From: Actinomycetospora sp. TBRC 11914
Lineage (GTDB): Bacteria > Actinomycetota > Actinomycetes > Mycobacteriales > Pseudonocardiaceae
NCBI RefSeq assembly: GCF_012933465.1
Contig: NZ_JABBND010000008.1
Location: 62,001 to 126,000, forward strand
Direction of reading: 5' to 3'
DNA: 64,000 nucleotides
Position numbers and translations under genes: made by a program. The notes beneath the pieces are model-generated. The model was not told the origin of the DNA, made no database searches, and saw only the letters and a program-made list of their open reading frames with translations. Below, piece by piece: positions 7,970 through 15,766 of this stretch (position 1 is the stretch's first letter; every line of letters begins with the position of its first letter).

Positions 7970-9313
7970 TCAGGACGCCCGCGCCATCGACCCGACCCGC
8001 TTCCGGATCCGCTCCCCCGCCTCGCGCAACGCGGTGAGCTCGGCGGCGGACAGGTCGAGTGCGACGATCTCGCGCAGCCCGTGCCGTCCGAGCCGGACCG
8101 GCAGGCCGAGGTAGACGTCGGAGATGCCGTAGGTGCCGTCGGCGAGCACGGCGGCGGACATCACCTCTCCGGTCTCGCGGACCATGGCGAGCACCATGCG
8201 GGCCGCCGACGTCCCGGGCGCCAGGAAGGCGCTGCCGCTGCGCAGCAGGCCGACGACCTCCGCGCCGGACCCGCGGGCCCGGTCCACGACCGCCGATAGC
8301 CGCTCGGCCGGGACCTGCCCGGCGAGCGCGCGGCCCCCGGCCCGGGCCCGGGACAGCGGGATGACCATCTCCTCGCCGTGGCTGCCCAGCGCGATCGCCT
8401 CCACCGCGCCGGCCCGACCGGTCCCCTCGAGGGCCACCAACGCCTGGAACCGGGCGGTGTCGAGCACCCCGGCCATCCCGACGACCCGGCCGGACGGGAA
8501 CCCGGAGCACACCCAGGCGTGCTGGGTCATCTCGTCGAGCGGGTTGGTGACCACGACGACGACGGCGTGCGGCGAGGTCGCGGCCACGCTGCGGGCGAGG
8601 CCGCCGACGATCTCGGCGTTGGTGCTGACCAGGTCGGCGCGGCTCATCCCCGGTCGGCGTGGCCGCCCGGCGGTGATCACGACGTAGTCGGCTGGTCCGG
8701 CCTCCGCGACGGTCGCCACTCCCCGGACCCGGGTGGCGAAGTCGGCCAGGGCCGCGGTGTGCTGCAGGTCCAGCGCGATCCCGGCGGCGCGGCCCTCGTC
8801 GACGTCGACCAGAACCAGCTCGTCGAACACGTCGGCGTCGGCCAGCCGCATCGCGGCGATCATCCCGACGTGGCCGGCGCCGACGACGACGACGCGGCCC
8901 GTCGCGCCGCCACCGTGCGGGGCCGGGCTGGCGAGCCCGGACGGGAGCGGCGCACCGCGCCGGAAGAGCGCTCCCGACGGCGGGTGCATGCTGCGGACCG
9001 GACCGCCGGTGCCGGTGGGGAGGGCCGGCACCGGCGGCGTCGCCGGGGAGGGTCTCGGGTGACCGCGGCCGGGGCGGCGGGTGGCCGGGGTCGTCGCGGA
9101 CGTGCTGCCCGGCGGGGTGCGGTCGGTGGTCCCGGACGACGGCGGGGGTGGTGCGGCCGGCCGGTCGGCGGCGTCCGCGGACGCGATGGTGACGCCGAGC
9201 TCCCGGGCCCGGTCGCGGGCGAGCGGCGTGAGGACGTCGCCCGGGCCGAGCCGCAGCGTCGCGCCCCGCTGGGCCGCGGCCTCCACGTCGCGGGTGCCCC
9301 ACACGGTGCTCAT
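7970..9313 (-). CDS. malate/lactate-type dehydrogenase with BMC-targeting N-terminus
   Basis: The 447-residue protein has three parts. Residues 1-45 form a small domain ending LGPGDVLTPLARDRARELGV, a pattern seen at the ends of BMC cargo proteins. Residues 46-137 are a Pro/Gly/Ser-rich linker. Residues 138-447 are an NAD-dependent LDH/MDH fold: GAGHVG (145-150), substrate-loop RPRRPGMSR (217-225), NPLD, and catalytic His312 in GSHGEEM. The Arg-rich RPGMSR loop is typical of malate-type enzymes rather than lactate-type. It sits between BMC-T and alcohol dehydrogenase. Likely a luminal enzyme that makes or uses a hydroxyacid, or recycles NAD inside the shell (inference). Confidence 0.85.
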   Translation of the reverse strand: MSTVWGTRDVEAAAQRGATLRLGPGDVLTPLARDRARELGVTIASADAADRPAAPPPPSSGTTDRTPPGSTSATTPATRRPGRGHPRPSPATPPVPALPTGTGGPVRSMHPPSGALFRRGAPLPSGLASPAPHGGGATGRVVVVGAGHVGMIAAMRLADADVFDELVLVDVDEGRAAGIALDLQHTAALADFATRVRGVATVAEAGPADYVVITAGRPRRPGMSRADLVSTNAEIVGGLARSVAATSPHAVVVVVTNPLDEMTQHAWVCSGFPSGRVVGMAGVLDTARFQALVALEGTGRAGAVEAIALGSHGEEMVIPLSRARAGGRALAGQVPAERLSAVVDRARGSGAEVVGLLRSGSAFLAPGTSAARMVLAMVRETGEVMSAAVLADGTYGISDVYLGLPVRLGRHGLREIVALDLSAAELTALREAGERIRKRVGSMARAS

Positions 9314-9341
9314 GGCCGAGCTCCGCGCGCCTTCTGCGGGC

Positions 9342-9965
9342 TCACGCGTCCTGCCCCTTCAGCTCCTGGAGCGCGCCGACCGCCGCGTCGCGCGCGGACT
9401 GGACCTCGCTCTCGGTGCCGGAGAGGAACATCCGGCCGAAGCGCCCGACCGCGCGGAGCTCGATGACCGTGATGGACGCGGCCTTCTCGGCCTCGTTGGC
9501 CGCGATCGAGATGTAGGCCGCGGGGGCGACCTCCATGATGAACAGGCTCTGACCGGGCATGAGCATGCTGCCCTTGCGCCACTTGTTGAGCAGCTGCGCC
9601 TGGTAGGGGTGCACGTTGGTGATGAACTGCGTCGAGGCGATCGCCGGGCGGATCCGGTCGGTCTCGACGAGGCCGAACTCGTCGAGCACGGCCTGCCCGG
9701 ACGCGAGCACCTCGGCCTGCTGCTCGGAGTGGATCTCGAGCAGCCCGAACTCGCGCTCGATGATCTGCAGCGCCGGCCGGACCCCGGCGGCCTTGAGCGC
9801 GATGTCGGCGGCGCGGAAGACCTCGTTGCCCGGCGCCATCTCGATGTAGAGCTCGGCCATCCCGGCGATCGGGACGTCGCCGGGGCTCGTCGCGGCGATG
9901 TGCGCCGCGCACTGCGGCTGCATCCGGTCGACGAAGGCGTACGTGCGCAGGCTGGGTGTGCTCAC
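9342..9965 (-). CDS. BMC-T tandem-domain shell protein
   Basis: At 207 residues the protein contains two BMC-like halves (about 7-95 and 105-203), as in trimeric pseudohexamers such as PduT or CsoS1D. Half two reads MPGQSLFIMEVAPAAYISIAANEAEKA. Half one, IAGMAELYIEMAPGNEVFRAADIALKAAG, is followed by EFGLLEIHS. Its GTG start at 9965 overlaps the TGA of the EutJ-like gene by four bases (GTGA), so the two are co-translated. BMC-T trimers often provide larger, sometimes gated or metal-binding pores; no Cys ligand for a central cluster is obvious here. Confidence 0.88.
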   Translation of the reverse strand: MSTPSLRTYAFVDRMQPQCAAHIAATSPGDVPIAGMAELYIEMAPGNEVFRAADIALKAAGVRPALQIIEREFGLLEIHSEQQAEVLASGQAVLDEFGLVETDRIRPAIASTQFITNVHPYQAQLLNKWRKGSMLMPGQSLFIMEVAPAAYISIAANEAEKAASITVIELRAVGRFGRMFLSGTESEVQSARDAAVGALQELKGQDA

Positions 9966-10810
9966 GGGGCGGACCTCGCGATCCCGAGCGGGGTGATGAG
10001 CAGGGCGTGCGGGTGGGTCACGACGGTCCTATGCAGGTACGTGGCCAGGACGTCCCCCGCGAGCGGCAGCATCAGCGCGCCGCCGGCGAGGTGGAGGGGC
10101 AGGTCGGTGGCATCGGCCGGCTCCTCCAGCGGCTCGAGCATGGCCCGGACCGACTCGGCGATGCGGTGCAGGCCAGGGGTGAGGATCGGGAGGGCCTCGG
10201 CGGGCCGCTCCCGCTTGACCCGCTCGGCGTCCTCGAGCCCGATCCCGAGCGCCCCGGCCAGGACGAGGTCGAGGTGGTGCCCGCCGCCGGGGCGGTCGTC
10301 GAGGCGCACCAGCTCACCGCCGCGGAAGACCCCGACGCCGGTGGACCCGCCGCCGACGTCGACGAGCACACCGTCGGTGACGCCGAGCGTCCGCTGCGCC
10401 GCGCTGACCTCGTCGACCAGCGCCACCTCGTCGAACCCGGCCGCCTCGCAGACGTAGGTGCAGGCCCGGGCATCGGCGACCGGGATGCACGGCGGGTAGG
10501 CGGTCGCCGCCCGCGGCAGCTCCACCCCGAGCGCCTCCTGCGCCCGCTCCCGCAGCCCGCGCACCGTCGCGACCGCGCGGGCGAAGTCGACGACGACGCC
10601 GTCGTGCAGCGCGCCCGAGCCCGCCGACGCGACCCACACCGGCCGGTCCTCGCCGTCGTCGTCGCGGTCGAGGACGACGAGCACGCAGCTCGCCGTCCCG
10701 AGGTCGACGCCGACGCGGGGCCGCGCCGGGGGCGTCGTGACCGGGTCGTCCCGCCGGGCGGCCGCCGCGGCGAGCAGGGCGTGCGCGGCGTCCCACCCGC
10801 CGCCGGCCAC
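9962..10810 (-). CDS. EutJ-like actin/Hsp70-fold ATPase
   Basis: The 282-residue protein has the ASKHA nucleotide-binding motifs: phosphate-1 RVGVDLGTASCVLVVLD, phosphate-2 GVLVDVGGGSTGVGVF and adenosine motif LHLAGGALMLPLAGDVL. EutJ proteins are found in ethanolamine and other BMC operons and are thought to be chaperone-like; their exact role is unsettled. GTG 10810 overlaps the TAG stop of the aldehyde dehydrogenase gene by one base, and its own stop overlaps the BMC-T start, so all three are translationally coupled. Its presence supports this being a catabolic metabolosome. Confidence 0.85.
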   Translation of the reverse strand: MAGGGWDAAHALLAAAAARRDDPVTTPPARPRVGVDLGTASCVLVVLDRDDDGEDRPVWVASAGSGALHDGVVVDFARAVATVRGLRERAQEALGVELPRAATAYPPCIPVADARACTYVCEAAGFDEVALVDEVSAAQRTLGVTDGVLVDVGGGSTGVGVFRGGELVRLDDRPGGGHHLDLVLAGALGIGLEDAERVKRERPAEALPILTPGLHRIAESVRAMLEPLEEPADATDLPLHLAGGALMLPLAGDVLATYLHRTVVTHPHALLITPLGIARSAP

Positions 10811-12222
10811 TAGACCTCGACGCTGTCGTAGACGCTGCGCCATGGCCGGACCTCGTGGGCGACTCGTTTGATGTTGATCAGGTGCAGGGGGGTGACGTTG
10901 TCCGAGCAGATCGAGCCGCTCCACGTCCCGGTGCCGAGCTGGAAGGACGGGTCGACGTCCGTGGAGTAGCCCATGCCGCCGAAGAGCGCCGGGGTGTTGA
11001 CGACGATGCGTCCGGCGGGCAGCGAGGCGAACAGCGCGATCTCGCCGGGGTCGGTCGCGTGGACCGCCGTGGTGTGCCCCTCGCCGCCGAGCGCGAGGAT
11101 CTCCCGGCAGCGCGCGAGCCCGGCGCGCGGGTCGCGGGCCCGGTACACCGAGAGGACCGGGCCGAGGATCTCCCGCGACAGCGGGACGTCGGCGCCGACG
11201 GTGACGAGCTCGCAGGCGAGCACCCGCGTGTCGTCGGGCACCCGGAACCCGGCGAGCTCGGCGAGCCGGCGGGCGCTCTGCCCGACGGCGGCCGGCCGCA
11301 GCCCACCGCGGTCGTCGAAGAGCACACCGGTCAGGGCCGCCTGCTGCGCGGCGTCCATCCAGTGCGCGCCGCGGTCGGCGAACGCGCGCAGGAACTCGTC
11401 GGCGACGGCGTCGACGACCACCACGGACTGCTCGGCGACACAGGCCGTGCCGTTGTCGAACGACTTCGAGGTGATGATCATCTCGGCGGCCTCGGCCGCG
11501 TCGGGGACGCTCGGGCCGACGTAGGCGGGCACGTTGCCCGCGCCGACCGCGATCGTCGGCTTCCCGCTGGAGTAGGCCGCGCGCACCATCCCCGGGCCGC
11601 CGGTCGCGAGGACCAGCGCGACCTCGTCGCGGCGCATCAGCTCGGCGGTCGCGGCCAGCGTCGGGCTCTCCAGGCACGACACGACCCCCGCGGGCGCGCC
11701 GGCGTCGACGGCCGCCTCGGCCATGACCTGTGCGGCCCGCAGGGTGCAGCGGGCGGCCCGGGGGTGCGGCGCGTGGACGACGGCGTTGCCGGACTTCACC
11801 GCGGCGAGGCTCTTGAACAGCGCCGTCGAGGTCGGGTTGGTGACCGGGATGATCGCCGCGATGACGCCCATCGGGCTGCCGATGGCGGTCACGCGCGAGG
11901 CCTCGTCGGTCCAGAGCACGCCGACCGCGCGGCGCTCGAGCATCCACCGGGCGACGAACCCGGTGTTGTACCGGTTCTTGTGGATCTTGTGCTCGTAGAC
12001 GCCGTAGCCGGTCTCGTCGACGGCGAGCCGCGCGAGCTCCTCGGCGGCCGTCGTCCCCGCGCGCGCCATCGCCCGCACCCAGCCGTCCAGGGTCTCCTGG
12101 TCGACGCCCTCGAGCGCCCGGACGGCCTCCCGGGCGGCCCGGGCCTTGGCCCGGACGTCGGCCAGTCCGGCGAGGTCCGCGTCGAGCCCGCCCCCCGTCC
12201 CGTCGGTGAGGGTCGCGGTCAT
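10810..12222 (-). CDS. CoA-acylating aldehyde dehydrogenase
   Basis: The 470-residue protein is a CoA-acylating aldehyde dehydrogenase, the core enzyme of catabolic BMCs. The catalytic Cys261 lies in SKSFDNGTACVAEQSVVV, and VLATGGPGMVRAAYSSGKPTIAVGAGNVP is the AdhE/acetaldehyde-dehydrogenase type of cofactor loop. It should turn an aldehyde, NAD and CoA into acyl-CoA and NADH. No clear encapsulation helix is seen at either end, unlike many PduP proteins. It lies three bases after the second BMC-H gene. No phosphotransacylase is found in the window, so the acyl-CoA probably leaves directly, as proposed for the mycobacterial RMM type. Confidence 0.92.
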   Translation of the reverse strand: MTATLTDGTGGGLDADLAGLADVRAKARAAREAVRALEGVDQETLDGWVRAMARAGTTAAEELARLAVDETGYGVYEHKIHKNRYNTGFVARWMLERRAVGVLWTDEASRVTAIGSPMGVIAAIIPVTNPTSTALFKSLAAVKSGNAVVHAPHPRAARCTLRAAQVMAEAAVDAGAPAGVVSCLESPTLAATAELMRRDEVALVLATGGPGMVRAAYSSGKPTIAVGAGNVPAYVGPSVPDAAEAAEMIITSKSFDNGTACVAEQSVVVVDAVADEFLRAFADRGAHWMDAAQQAALTGVLFDDRGGLRPAAVGQSARRLAELAGFRVPDDTRVLACELVTVGADVPLSREILGPVLSVYRARDPRAGLARCREILALGGEGHTTAVHATDPGEIALFASLPAGRIVVNTPALFGGMGYSTDVDPSFQLGTGTWSGSICSDNVTPLHLINIKRVAHEVRPWRSVYDSVEV

Positions 12223-12225
12223 CGC

Positions 12226-12567
12226 CTACGCCTTCGGGCGGGCGAGGATGGCGAGGATGCCCTCGGTCTCGTCGTGCGGGCGCGGGATGACGTGGACGGA
12301 CACGACCTCGCCGGCCTTGCCCGCGGCGACCGCCCCGGCGTCCGTCGCGGCCTTCACCGCGCCGACGTCGCCGCGGACCATCACGGTCACCAGCCCGCCG
12401 CCGATCTCGCGGTGGCCGAGCACCTGGACGTTGGCGGCCTTGACCATCGCGTCGGCGGCCTCGATGGCCCCGACGAGGCCCTTCGTCTCGATGAGCCCGA
12501 GCGCCCCGCGCATCGGGACCGCGCCGTTGGTCGACGCTCCGGTCGTCGCCGTCGCCGTGGTGGTCAT
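12226..12567 (-). CDS. BMC-H shell protein with N-terminal tail
   Basis: The 113-residue protein holds one BMC domain from about residue 19: [53 protein letters not shown], then [16 protein letters not shown] flexible Thr/Ala-rich tail ([16 protein letters not shown]) precedes it. It is the major hexameric facet protein candidate because it is second in the shell operon, 30 bases after the pentamer gene. Start ATG 12567 follows a CACTGGAGGACTGTC ribosome binding site. Confidence 0.95.
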   Translation of the reverse strand: MTTTATATTGASTNGAVPMRGALGLIETKGLVGAIEAADAMVKAANVQVLGHREIGGGLVTVMVRGDVGAVKAATDAGAVAAGKAGEVVSVHVIPRPHDETEGILAILARPKA

Positions 12568-12597
12568 GACAGTCCTCCAGTGGTCCTCGCCCGGCCC

Positions 12598-12885
12598 TCA
12601 CGCCGTGCGGTAGGTGACGGTCCCGTGGCGGATGACCGAGTCGGCGATCGCGACGACGGCCCGGTCGGTCGGTGTCCGGTCCCCGGCGGCCACGCGCGCC
12701 GCGCTCCCGGTGGTCATGAGCACGACGTCGCCGTTGCCGGCCCCGACGAGGTCGACCGCGACGAAGGTCTCCGGCTCGGGGTCGGACTCGGCAGTGGCGT
12801 CCTGCACGAGCAGCAGCGACACGTTCTCGAAGCCGGGCGAGCGGACGGTCGCCACGACCTGGCCCAGCACCCGCCCCAGCTGCAT
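12598..12885 (-). CDS. BMC-P pentameric vertex protein (EutN/CcmL)
   Basis: The 95-residue protein begins MQLGRVLGQVVATVRSPGF and contains FVAVDLVGAGNGDVVLMTTGSAARV, the EutN/CcmL pattern that closes the icosahedral vertices of a shell. The start at 12885 follows CAGGGAGGCGCGGCG; a longer upstream reading frame is rejected because it lacks a ribosome binding site and family similarity. It is the first gene of the operon BMC-P, BMC-H, aldehyde dehydrogenase, EutJ-like, BMC-T, MDH-like, alcohol dehydrogenase and perhaps PucR, all on the minus strand with short gaps or overlaps. Confidence 0.93.
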   Translation of the reverse strand: MQLGRVLGQVVATVRSPGFENVSLLLVQDATAESDPEPETFVAVDLVGAGNGDVVLMTTGSAARVAAGDRTPTDRAVVAIADSVIRHGTVTYRTA

Positions 12886-12966
12886 CGCCGCGCCTCCCTG
12901 TGACCCAGGTCTCGTCGTCGCAGCGGACGGTAGGGCCGGGGCGAGCGGTCGGGCGCTATCCCGGAC

Positions 12967-12993
12967 GGACAACGTCACCCGGTCCCGCTGTCC
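12967..12993. promoter_or_regulatory. BMC operator 2, inverted repeat
   Basis: GGACAAC (12967-12973) and GCTGTCC (12987-12993) form an inverted repeat with the same 13-base spacer as operator 1. It sits between the divergent shell operon (start 12885) and the CrtC-like gene (start about 13040), so one site could serve both. On the minus strand a TACCGT hexamer (12932-12927) could be the -10 of the shell promoter, placing the operator about 60 bases upstream of transcription, an activator-like position (inference). Confidence 0.65.
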
Positions 12994-13039
12994 ACACGTG
13001 CACTGGCTCGCCCGGGTCGGCGCGCGGACCCTCTGCGGT

Positions 13040-14020
13040 GTGATCCGCGACGAGGACGCGCAGTTCCACCCGCCGACCAGCGACGACCCCCTGTGGGCCG
13101 AGACGAACTACTTCGGGCTGTACGCGGGTCAGGACACCGACCGGCCCGTCAACATCGGCCTGTACGCGCTGCACCGGAAGACGATCGGGATGGTCGGGAC
13201 CACGGTGTCGATCAACTCGCGGCGGGTGCGCGAGCCCTGGGCCGCCGAGTACTGGGACGCCCAGAACCTGCCGGCGCCGGAGAGCCTGCTCGACTACGAG
13301 CTGGGCAACGGGCTCAAGGTGGTGTGCACCAAGCCGAACCAGGTCTGGGACGTCGACTACTCGGACCCGGCGGCCGACGTCGGGATCCGCTTCCGGTACA
13401 CGGCGATCATGCCCGCGTACGACATCAACGACCCCGACCAGGACCCGCTCGCCGCGGACCGGGACATGGCCAAGACCTGGGGCCACGCCTACGCCGGGCA
13501 CTTCGACCAGTCCGGGCACTACGAGGGCGAGGTGTCGGTCCGCGGGCGCACGCTGCCGATCGACTGCGTCGCGACGATGGACCACAGCTGGGGGGTGCGC
13601 GCCGAGCGGCAGACCTCGCGGCTGTCGTGGATGCACGCCCACTTCGGCGAGGACCTCGTCGTGCACGGCCTGTTCGACTTCGACACCAGAGGAGGTCCCG
13701 ACGGCGAGTCCCCGCTGCGGCTCACGCACGGCTACCTGGTGGAGGACGGCTCGGTCCACGGGCTCTCGGCCGGCCACGGGGTGACGCAGCGGCGCGGGCT
13801 CTACCCGGAGCGGATCGACATCGAGGTGACGGCGGGTTCGCGGACGGTGGCGGTGAGCGGGGAGGGGCTGACGACCTTCCCGTGGCAGTCGCAGCCCGGC
13901 GTCGTCGGGCACGACGTGCTGCTGCGCTGGACGTCCCCGCAGGCCGAGGGCCGCGTCGGGTACGGCGAGTGCATGGACTTCATCGGGCTCGGCGAGCTCG
14001 GCGAGGTCCACAGCCGATGA
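13040..14020 (+). CDS. CrtC/AttH-like (DUF7064/7065-type) protein
   Basis: The 326-residue protein resembles the hydroxyneurosporene synthase/AttH-like lipocalin group: DDPLWAETNYFGLY near the N-terminus, the conserved DHSWGVR motif at 181-187 and a following SRLSWMHAHFGEDLVVHG. CrtC members add water across an isoprenoid double bond, but many homologues have no known reaction. GTG 13040 matches where relatives begin; GTG 12998 is an in-frame alternative. It is the first gene of a plus-strand operon, overlapping the HAD gene by four bases (ATGA), and shares operator 2 with the shell operon. A role in preparing or hydrating the BMC substrate is inference. Confidence 0.6.
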   Translation: MIRDEDAQFHPPTSDDPLWAETNYFGLYAGQDTDRPVNIGLYALHRKTIGMVGTTVSINSRRVREPWAAEYWDAQNLPAPESLLDYELGNGLKVVCTKPNQVWDVDYSDPAADVGIRFRYTAIMPAYDINDPDQDPLAADRDMAKTWGHAYAGHFDQSGHYEGEVSVRGRTLPIDCVATMDHSWGVRAERQTSRLSWMHAHFGEDLVVHGLFDFDTRGGPDGESPLRLTHGYLVEDGSVHGLSAGHGVTQRRGLYPERIDIEVTAGSRTVAVSGEGLTTFPWQSQPGVVGHDVLLRWTSPQAEGRVGYGECMDFIGLGELGEVHSR

Positions 14021-15027
14021 CCTCGGTGCGGGCCGTCGTCTTCGACCTCGACGGGACGCTGGTACAGACCCGCGTCGCGTCCTGGGAGGTCTTCGAGCCG
14101 ATCAGCCGGCGGCACGGGCTCGGGGTGGAGACCCCCGGCCAGTACTTCGACCTGTTCCGGGGCAACGTCTTCACCTCGATCCGCGGGCTGTGCGCCACGG
14201 AGGAGCAGGCCCGGGCCGCGACCGGGGACTTCCTCGCGGCGCTGCGCTCGCACTACTCGCCGCCGCTGGTCCCGGGGATGCAGGCGGTGGTCCGGCGGCT
14301 GGCGTCGGAGTGCACGCTCGCGGTGATGTCGTCCAACGCGATGGAGGTGCTGCGGCGGGTCCTCGTCGACCACGGCCTGGCCTACTGCTTCGCGCACGTC
14401 TTCGGCGGTGACGTCGCCCCGGACAAGCGCACCGCGCTGCGGACCTTCCTCGCCGAGCCCGGCAGCGGGTACGGCCGGCGCTGCTCGGCCGACTACGACG
14501 AGGGCGGCGAGGCGCCCCGGCCGGACCCGGCGACGACGGTGCTCGTCACCGACACCGCGGGCGACGTGCGGGACGCCCGCGAGGTGGGGGTGCGCGTCGT
14601 CGGGGTGGCCTGGGGGATGCACGAGGCGGCGGAGCTCACGGCGGCCGGCGCCGAGTTCGTGGCGCTCTGGCCCCAGGAGGTGCTCTCCCACCTGCTCGGC
14701 GACGAGGCGGCCCGTGAGCCGACCGGGGCGTGCGCGATCCCGGGGGCGGCGCCGGCGGCGGGCGGCTGTGGGTGCGGGTGCAGTGTCAGCGGTGTCGCAT
14801 CGCAGACGTTCAGTGTCCGAAAAGCCACACCGTCGGCCGAGTCGGAGGCCCCCGGCGACCGGCGGCGACGCCGACGCCGCGAGGCCGCCGCCGCACTGCG
14901 CCCCGACGACGCCGTCGTGGTCGACCCGCCGCGGCCCTCGAACGGCCACCGGCCCGCGAACGGGCACCGCCCCGCGCACCACGACGAGCTCCGCGACGCG
15001 ATGCGCCGGATCCTCCGTGCGGGCTGA
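14017..15027 (+). CDS. HAD phosphatase-like protein with Cys-rich, EP-like C-terminus
   Basis: Residues 1-230 form a HAD hydrolase: DLDGT (10-14), MSSNAME around Ser105, K137, and TDTAGDVRDAREVG (178-191), as in phosphoglycolate phosphatase-like enzymes. Unusually, residues 231-336 add a tail: GGCGCGCSVSG (249-259), basic RRRRRRR, a Pro/Asn-rich linker with NGHRPANGHRPAH, and a final amphipathic helix HDELRDAMRRILRAG. A linker followed by a terminal amphipathic helix is the hallmark of a BMC encapsulation peptide. The tail therefore suggests a luminal phosphatase; the Cys cluster may bind metal. It overlaps both neighbouring genes. Confidence 0.78.
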   Translation: MTSVRAVVFDLDGTLVQTRVASWEVFEPISRRHGLGVETPGQYFDLFRGNVFTSIRGLCATEEQARAATGDFLAALRSHYSPPLVPGMQAVVRRLASECTLAVMSSNAMEVLRRVLVDHGLAYCFAHVFGGDVAPDKRTALRTFLAEPGSGYGRRCSADYDEGGEAPRPDPATTVLVTDTAGDVRDAREVGVRVVGVAWGMHEAAELTAAGAEFVALWPQEVLSHLLGDEAAREPTGACAIPGAAPAAGGCGCGCSVSGVASQTFSVRKATPSAESEAPGDRRRRRRREAAAALRPDDAVVVDPPRPSNGHRPANGHRPAHHDELRDAMRRILRAG

Positions 15028-15751
15028 GCCGGTCTCCCCCGCCGGCACGCTGAACTTCCGCGACCTCGGGGGCCTGCCGGCCGGTCCCGGCCGCCGCACC
15101 CGGTCCGGGGTGCTCTTCCGCAGCGACACCCTCCAGGCGCTCTCCGACGCCGACGTCGCGCTGCTGGTCGAGGAGCTCGGCCTCGAGGTGGTGATCGACC
15201 TGCGCGTCGGGCCCGAGGCGATCGAGGAGGGCCGCGGCCCCCTCGTCGCCCACGACGTCACCTACCTCAACGCGCCGCTGCGCGGGGCCGAGCCGAACGA
15301 CGAGCCACCGGACCGTCAGGCGCTGCTGTTCTCGCTGGGGCACCTCGAGGCGCCGACCTCGGTGCTCGGGTCGGTCGTGCGGGCGGCGGCCGCGTTCGCC
15401 GGCCGCCCGACCGTCGTCCACTGCGCCGCGGGCAAGGACCGCACCGGCCTCGTCGTGAGCCTGCTGCTCGCGCTCGCCGGGGTCGACCGCGAGGCGATCG
15501 TCGCCGACTACCTGGCCAGCGGGCCCAACATGGCCGCGGTGGTCGAGCGGTTCCACACGTGGCCGCGCTACGCCGCGCACATGGCCTCGGTCGCCCCGGA
15601 GCTCTACCAGGCGCACGAGGAGACGGTCCGCGGCCTGCTCGACGCCCTCGACGAGCGCTACGGCGGTGCTCGGGGCTGGGCGCGCGCCCGTGGGCTCGAC
15701 GACGACCTCCTCGACCGCTTCCCGGCTCTGCTCACCGAGCCGGCCGGCTGA
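15017..15751 (+). CDS. tyrosine-phosphatase-like Cys-based phosphatase
   Basis: The 244-residue protein is of the bacterial protein-tyrosine/serine phosphatase family (PtpB-like): NFRDLGGLPAG near the N-terminus, LFRSD, and the active-site loop HCAAGKDRTG (Cys136, Arg142). It starts at GTG 15017, overlapping the HAD gene by 11 bases in another frame, so the pair is co-expressed. Such enzymes hydrolyse phosphotyrosine, phosphoinositides or other small phosphates. Two phosphatases next to a dikinase-like operon in a BMC locus is unusual and hints at a phosphorylated intermediate (inference). Confidence 0.85.
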   Translation: MRAEPVSPAGTLNFRDLGGLPAGPGRRTRSGVLFRSDTLQALSDADVALLVEELGLEVVIDLRVGPEAIEEGRGPLVAHDVTYLNAPLRGAEPNDEPPDRQALLFSLGHLEAPTSVLGSVVRAAAAFAGRPTVVHCAAGKDRTGLVVSLLLALAGVDREAIVADYLASGPNMAAVVERFHTWPRYAAHMASVAPELYQAHEETVRGLLDALDERYGGARGWARARGLDDDLLDRFPALLTEPAG

Positions 15752-15766
15752 CCCGGTAGGTCAGCG

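Noticed and set aside
9962-12601. An 879-residue minus-strand frame covering the EutJ-like gene
   Set aside because: Everything upstream of GTG 10810 is the out-of-frame shadow of the aldehyde dehydrogenase and BMC-H genes.
4483-12885. Assigning the BMC to the RMM (aminopropanol) or a 1,2-propanediol/ethanolamine type
   Set aside because: No aminotransferase, aminopropanol kinase, B12-dependent dehydratase, glycyl-radical enzyme or ethanolamine lyase is present in the window.
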